Source: Rhizomys pruinosus
Lineage: Eukaryota; Chordata; Mammalia; Rodentia; Spalacidae
Reading direction: 5' to 3'
NCBI GenBank assembly: GCA_009823505.1
Contig: VZQC01012403.1
Location: 1,734,845-1,798,844, forward strand
DNA length: 64,000 nucleotides
Part shown: one piece after another, positions 59,011 to 64,000 of the stretch
How positions within the stretch are numbered: the stretch's first letter is position 1
Layout: the number at the start of each line of letters is the position of its first letter
Notes under the pieces: model-generated
Seen by the model: the letters and a program-made list of their open reading frames with translations, nothing else
What the model was told of the DNA's origin: nothing
Databases searched by the model: none
Made by a program: the position numbers and the translations under genes

Positions 59011-59826
59011 ATTTGCAGTCTGTTCTATTACTTTATTACTGTTCTTGGGGCAATGAGCAAGCATGTATAGAAGACACTGATGACAGAATAAAGAAGTAAA
59101 TCAACTCAAATCTAGCCCTGTAACCCATTGATCCAACTGGACTTATATACAAGAACATTAGTGAGTAGTTATAGGATTGTTGGTGACTTAAAAACAAATG
59201 CTTCATCAAAAGTCCTGCCCTAAGATTAACAAATGGACTCACAAAATCTCACCTTAGAGTCCCACCTTGAGTTGTCCTCCCACCCCTATATACTTCAGTG
59301 CCCAGCAAGTCTGAGTGCAGCTGGGAGCCAGGAGAGAGTGGTGGATGGAATCCTAGATAAGGGTCTGGTGATCCTTCCTGTATACCTTCTGCTAAAAAAA
59401 ATGTTGATATCCCTTCAACCAATGCCATAGACTAACTTCTCACTGTATTGTTCTGTTTCATTGCCATGAGTTAAGTGTTTCGGAGCTCCACAGTGGCCCC
59501 AGGATGCTCTGGCCTAAGGGAAAAATTATACTAGATTCCAGTCCCCCAACCTTTCAACAGTATTTTTCACTCCTATGATAGAATGTTATACATTTTTAAC
59601 TATAATTATTCTTTGCTTCTCTGACTTTTTTGTACTGGAAAGTGGATTTAAAGCCTCACATTGCAACCCAAGTGTTTCAATGTGTGTTTTACGCCCGTCC
59701 CCACACTTTGTTCTCTTACTAATAAGCTTACTTAGTTATAGTCATTACCAGAAGCAAAAGCCATACTAATGATATAATCTAGCTGTGCATAGCTTTGATA
59801 CTATAACAGTATAAAAACTGTTTGAT
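59011..59826. other. Array-unit sequence, unit 3
   Basis: Non-coding spacer shared with 5241-6026 and 32176-32995. No gene is seen. Confidence 0.6.
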
Positions 59827-59832
59827 GTGCCA

Positions 59833-60405
59833 TTCAGTGCTCTTGGCTTCCTCTGTGTCCCGAGGTTCATGCTTCCCAGGTCACCAGCCTCACGGCCCAT
59901 GGTATGGCAGTCAAGCCTAAGACAGAAGCTGGAGGGAGCAGATTGGTCCCCAAGATGGGATGAACAGGAACAGATCCAAAAAAAAAGATCTGGGAATTAC
60001 ATCTGCAAGCAAACTCATTTATTCCAGGGGTTTTAATCACTTATATAGTTTTGTTGGCCTCTTTGACCAGGAGGTGGGCAGGACAGAAGAGAGGCCTACA
60101 TGTGTTCTGCAACTCCCCCCCTCATCCCCTCTCACCAGATAAGCTTCTGGCTTGCACCATTTGCTCCAGAGGACAGGGTGGACTTGCCTCAGGAGGGAGA
60201 AGCTTTAGGAATGCTACTCTTCAAGCTACATTCCCCTGGGGGTTAGGCTGGGCTGCAGGTGCCTGGTGTTCAGTATGGCGAGTGGGAGTGGCTCCCATCT
60301 CTTGACGCCTTCTAGGTTTTCAGGGTGAAACCGAACTTCTAGGTTATCTAGGAAAGAAGCAAGCTCTCTTATACTCAGCCATAACGGATTTATCCGGCCC
60401 ACACA
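59833..60405 (-). mobile_element. Solo-LTR-like element, copy 3
   Basis: Third copy of the LTR-like block, with GTGCCA at 59827-59832 and 60406-60411. It preserves the cleanest putative start, TGTGTGGGCCGG on the minus strand. Confidence 0.6.
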
Positions 60406-60782
60406 GTGCCACTACTTGGAAATCCAAAGTAGTAAAAACAACACTAATTGTTATAGATAAAGTGAATTTTCATCAGAAAATGTAGCCCTCAATTATTGAA
60501 AAATACCTATTGATAAAAATTTAAGATATGGTTTTGCAGTTAAACTTGTGCATAAAGTATGAGACAAAAAGATCATGTGAATTGTTACAGCTCTTAAGTG
60601 CCGCTGTTGACAGCAGGTTGCAATTCGGGGAAGAATTAGAAATCAAATCATCCAAGAAATTTAGGCACTTGGACTTGTGGAGTTTTACAAAATGACTTGT
60701 AAGTTTTAAACACGCAAGTGTAGGAAAAAGAGAGTGACAGAGATGAAGATTACTCATGTGTCCAATAATATGTCCTTCCTCT

Positions 60783-61031
60783 CTGGGGCTGAGAGATGGC
60801 CTAGTGGTTAAGAGTGCCGACTGCTCTTGCAGAGGACCCAGGTTCGATCCCCAGCACCCACATGGCAGCTAAGAACCATCTTTAACTCCAGTTCCAGGGG
60901 AATCTGACACCCTCTTCTGACATCTGATCTTCTGACATCTGAGGCATTGCATGACATGGGTGCACAAACCTACATGCAGACAGTACATTCATACACATAC
61001 AAAAATAATAAAAATTTTTAAAAAAAGAAAA
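60783..61031 (+). mobile_element. B2 SINE, unit-3-specific
   Basis: B2 with a 16-bp TSD aatatgtccttcctct (60767-60782, 61032-61047). Inside it the 15-mer ttctgacatctgatc-like segment is locally duplicated (about 60914-60942). Confidence 0.94.
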
Positions 61032-62416
61032 AATATGTCCTTCCTCTGATCAAAATTCACACTTCTCAAAAGTTACATTGTATATGGTTCAATTCATAAT
61101 TATGTCCTAAAAAGATAAAATTAGGGAAGAACAGGTTACAGCTTCAAAGAGTTAGGCATGAGGAGACTGAGACATGTATGTGTATATGTAGGTTAAATCC
61201 AGTTATGCTTTCCTCCCTTACCAGCTTACACAGTGGCCTCCAGAACTGAGAGCTAGTCTTCAGGGAGGAAGCTTTTAGGTCAGGTGCAGCTCTATCACTC
61301 CAAGTTGTGACCAAAGTATGTGCTGTCTTTAGCAAGAGGGTCTTACCTTCAAGTTCTGGGAGATAACCAAGGGCTGTGGCAATATCCTATGTAATTTGGG
61401 AGTCTCTTGGATGACCATGACCAACAACTTGAAAGGAGGTTTCTCCTTCTGACATTGGGTTTCCTGTTATATGGCCTTCAGCTATAAACATGCACTCTGT
61501 AAAGACATCATATGTGTATTTTTTCAGTATGGTTTTTAACTAATGTATTTCCTTCTGGCTTTTCATACCACCTAAAGATTATTTATCTCTCTTCTCTCTG
61601 GCCCTCCTTCCTCCATCCCCAGTTAAAGTACCCAACTTTTCCCACTTCCCCTTTATAATACCTGTCTCCTGTGATCCTCCCCCTCTGGAGCTCTTTCTTT
61701 CCCTTTACTCCCATGATTCCTTGTATAATCCTCCCTCTTCCTCTCCCACTTAAATACCCCCATTTTACCCATTTCACTCTTGGTAACACCCATCTCCACC
61801 TATGCCTCTCTCTCAGCTTCCTTCTTTCCCTTCACCTCCATGTTCTCTTTCCATTTTCCTGACTCTTGCAGTTATATCAGGAAATATACTCACAGAGGAG
61901 GTTTTGGTGCTAAGATCCACAAATGAGAGAAAGCATATGTCATTTCTTCCACACATGATGGGAAATCTGTACCCCAAAAATCTCACCAATATAGTTTCCT
62001 AAACAAGACCTGCATTGTGACAATACCAGGTGACATGGAAACATACACGGGAGACATTTCACTAGATCCCACATCCAGATGAAAATCTATAGGCAAATAA
62101 TTGATGTTGAAATAATTGATGTCTTCTCCAGGAACTCATTCCCTGGTAGGTTATCCAAATCTGAGTAGACAGCCATAAATACATGCACCTATGAGCAACA
62201 CTAAATAGATTTGTTTGGTTATGTATGTAGTTGAGCACAGACATATGTAACAATAATAATTACAGAAGAGGTCCCAAAATTGAAACAGTGAGTGGAGTTG
62301 TGAGGGAGGATTAGGATGTAGGGAGAGATGGAAATCCAGTATTCATGTATGAAATCCTTAGTGAAATAAATAATTAAGTTGTAATAAAAGAGATACCTTT
62401 AGAAAAGAAACAAAAT

Positions 62417-62655
62417 GGGGCTGGAGAGATAGCCTAGCGGTTAAGAGCACCGACTGCTCTTGCAGAGGACCCGGGGTTCAATCCCCAGCACCCACATGGC
62501 GGCTAAGAACCTTCTGTAACTCCAATTCCAGGAGAACTCCAGTTCCAGGGGAATCCGAGACCCTCTTCTGACCTCCGCGGCATTGCACAACACGGGTGCA
62601 CAAACCTACATGCAGACAGTACATTCATACACATATAAAAATAAACTAAAAAAAG
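62417..62655 (+). mobile_element. B2 SINE, unit-3-specific
   Basis: B2 with a 14-bp TSD, one mismatch (aaaagaaacaaaat at 62403-62416, aaaagaaacgaaat at 62656-62669). Units 1 and 2 have the empty site (about 8025 and 42550). Confidence 0.94.
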
Positions 62656-63079
62656 AAAAGAAACGAAATAGGCAGGGAGAATTGTGACAAACTATTTATA
62701 GTTTAATTATTAATCCAAATTTCTTCTACCATCCATTGGTAAGGGTCTGTGAGATCTTGCTAAAGTGCAATAATTCTTCCATATTGAATACAATAAAAAT
62801 CAAATCTCTCAGAATATCTTTAAATATCACAAAACAGATGTTTATTATGAAAGGCAGAGATAAATGGAAATATTTACATACATCTTTTAAAAATATATAA
62901 CTGAATTTTCCAACAGAAGTTACATGAGTCATATGGCTTGTAAAATAAATATAGAATGAATCAAATTAATGTATTTACCCTCTTTCCAGTAACTTCAGTG
63001 TTTAACAGCATAAAATTTACCTATCAAAAATCATTAATAATGATTTTTACTGTAATCCTTACATTGAACATTATATTCT

Positions 63080-63224
63080 TTTTTTTCAGACAGGGTTTCC
63101 CTTTAGTCCTAGTTGGCCTAGAGCTCACTATGTAGACCAGATGGGCCTTGAACTCACAGAGATCCGCCTGCCTCTGCCTCCCAAGTGCTAGGATTAAAGG
63201 CGTGTACCACCACGCCCAGCTGAG
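63080..63224 (-). mobile_element. B1 SINE, unit-3-specific
   Basis: Minus-strand B1 with direct flanks cattatattctt on both sides (about 63068-63079 and 63225-63236). Units 1 and 2 show a single copy (about 8433, 42950). Confidence 0.94.
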
Positions 63225-63835
63225 CATTATATTCTTAATCCTGTTGATCCTGCATATCTAATTCTTTATATATTTTGACCCATTATAGACACAAAATTGC
63301 CAGAATGAAGGATAAAAGGTTTCACATTCCTATATTTAAACTATTTTCCACAAATATTTTGATATCAAAACAGCAACCAAAAAAAGAGCCTATGTATGAT
63401 AAAGAATGTACTACTGAGCCTACAAGCTTATTTAACTGAGAAGTCTGACTAGTCATCATAGAGCCACATTTAAAGCGTGTTTCAAGATGAAGGTCACTAC
63501 TTCCTTGAAGTCTCTGTCTACAGCAGCTCTAGGATTGCAGAACACATGGAAGTGCCTAAATTTGGTGTGCTTCACAGGACACAGAAGCTTTGCTCACCTT
63601 TCAAAGACCCTGCCCAGTGCATCTGTCTAATTCTTTATTGTTCTCTTTACTGACATATAGCAAAATATGCCTTATACAAGAAACAAAATTTTAAAGTAAT
63701 ATATTAACAACAATAAGTTAGCCAAATATTCTAAATCATTTTTAGTCTATGCAACTTACTTCCTTGAAACATCTGGCACAGTTGTACTAGAAGACATATG
63801 ACAAAGAACCTGGAGTGAGGATCAGCCCAGTGGCA

Positions 63836-63874
63836 GGTTTGAGGACAGGCTGCAGGTGTCTGGGGAGCAGTGTG
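63836..63874 (-). promoter_or_regulatory. 23-bp-spacer RSS of TRAV13 copy 3
   Basis: Heptamer CACACTG (63868-63874), 23-bp spacer (63845-63867) and nonamer CCTCAAACC (63836-63844). Same sequence as copies 1 and 2. Confidence 0.88.
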
Positions 63875-64000
63875 TGCTTGCTGCACAGAAGTAGAGGGCT
63901 GAGTCTCCAGGCTGGGTGTGTGTGATGTGCAGGGAGAAGCGTTTGGCTTTCTTATCCAGGAAGACAATGAGTCTTTGGTCTTGCTTTCTGTCCATATTTG
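63875..64000 (-). CDS. TRAV13: T-cell receptor alpha variable segment, TRAV13-like, copy 3 (partial, cut by window end)
   Basis: Only the 3' 126 bases of the V exon are visible, from the CDR2 residues ([10 protein letters not shown]) through the framework 3 sequence [19 protein letters not shown] to the second Cys in YFCAAS. This part is open and, by eye, identical to copy 2, while copy 1 differs at two places (E for K before AKRF, and one silent change). The leader, splice sites and first Cys lie beyond the window, so functionality cannot be judged. Confidence 0.88.

Larger units (their letters stand above)
60412..63835. other. Array-unit sequence downstream of TRAV13 copy 3
   Basis: Non-coding sequence collinear with units 1 and 2. 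Unit-3-specific inserts are B2 at 60783-61031, B2 at 62417-62655 and B1 at 63080-63224. The L1 composite of unit 2 is absent at about 62110, where a short duplication (aataattgatgt) is seen. No gene is recognised. Confidence 0.65.

Overview
The window is nuclear DNA from a muroid rodent, probably not house mouse or rat. It is dominated by rodent-type SINEs (B1, and a B2 family whose head reads 'gagatggcctagcggttaag'), long 3'-UTR LINE-1s and (CA)n/(GAAA)n microsatellites. There are no prokaryotic genes. The only credible protein-coding genes are T-cell receptor alpha variable (TRAV) segments, all on the minus strand, so this is part of a TRA/TRD locus seen in reverse; J and C segments should lie beyond the low-coordinate end.

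Five TRAV segments belong to two subgroups. Three are TRAV13-like (V exons at 9077-9367, 43606-43896 and 63875-64000, the last cut by the window end). Two belong to a clan resembling human TRAV22 (V exons 23641-23919 and 50815-51093). The four complete genes have a 52-base leader exon, a short intron, an open V exon with both Ig cysteines and the core Trp, and a 23-bp-spacer recombination signal (RSS). Two carry notable defects or variants: TRAV13 copy 1 has a GC rather than GT leader splice donor, and copy 2 of the TRAV22-like gene has lost the invariant CAC of its RSS heptamer (TGCAGTG).

The layout is a tandem array. A unit of [L1 3' fragments - solo-LTR-like element - TRAV13 - old L1 remnant - TRAV22-like gene - CTCF-type site - old B1] occurs about 2.3 times. 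Unit 1 is roughly 3.28-25.87 kb (with L1 85-3270 before it), unit 2 is 28.1/31.5-52.87 kb, and unit 3 is 57.3 kb to the end. The copies differ by clean presence/absence insertions with target-site duplications (TSDs): L1s at 14.09-15.40, 16.4-23.1 and 35.02-42.27 kb, a URR1-like repeat at 12.49-12.90 kb, and several B1/B2 SINEs. These date to after the duplication. Same-orientation L1 fragments at the left edge of each unit are plausible substrates for unequal crossing-over.

The non-TRAV space is mostly LINE-1: 5'-truncated pieces, a three-level nest with an inverted reverse-transcriptase segment, and several elements that keep the 5' UTR and 3' UTR but lack the middle. Regulatory candidates are two perfect CTCF core matches about 1.3 kb upstream of the TRAV22-like genes, an E-box/RUNX pair about 200 bp upstream of the TRAV13 genes, and a GC-box pair intact in only one TRAV22-like copy. 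I see no wholly new gene system. The interest lies in the birth-and-death of V segments and the mosaic L1 structures. Repeat family names are from recognition, not a database search.
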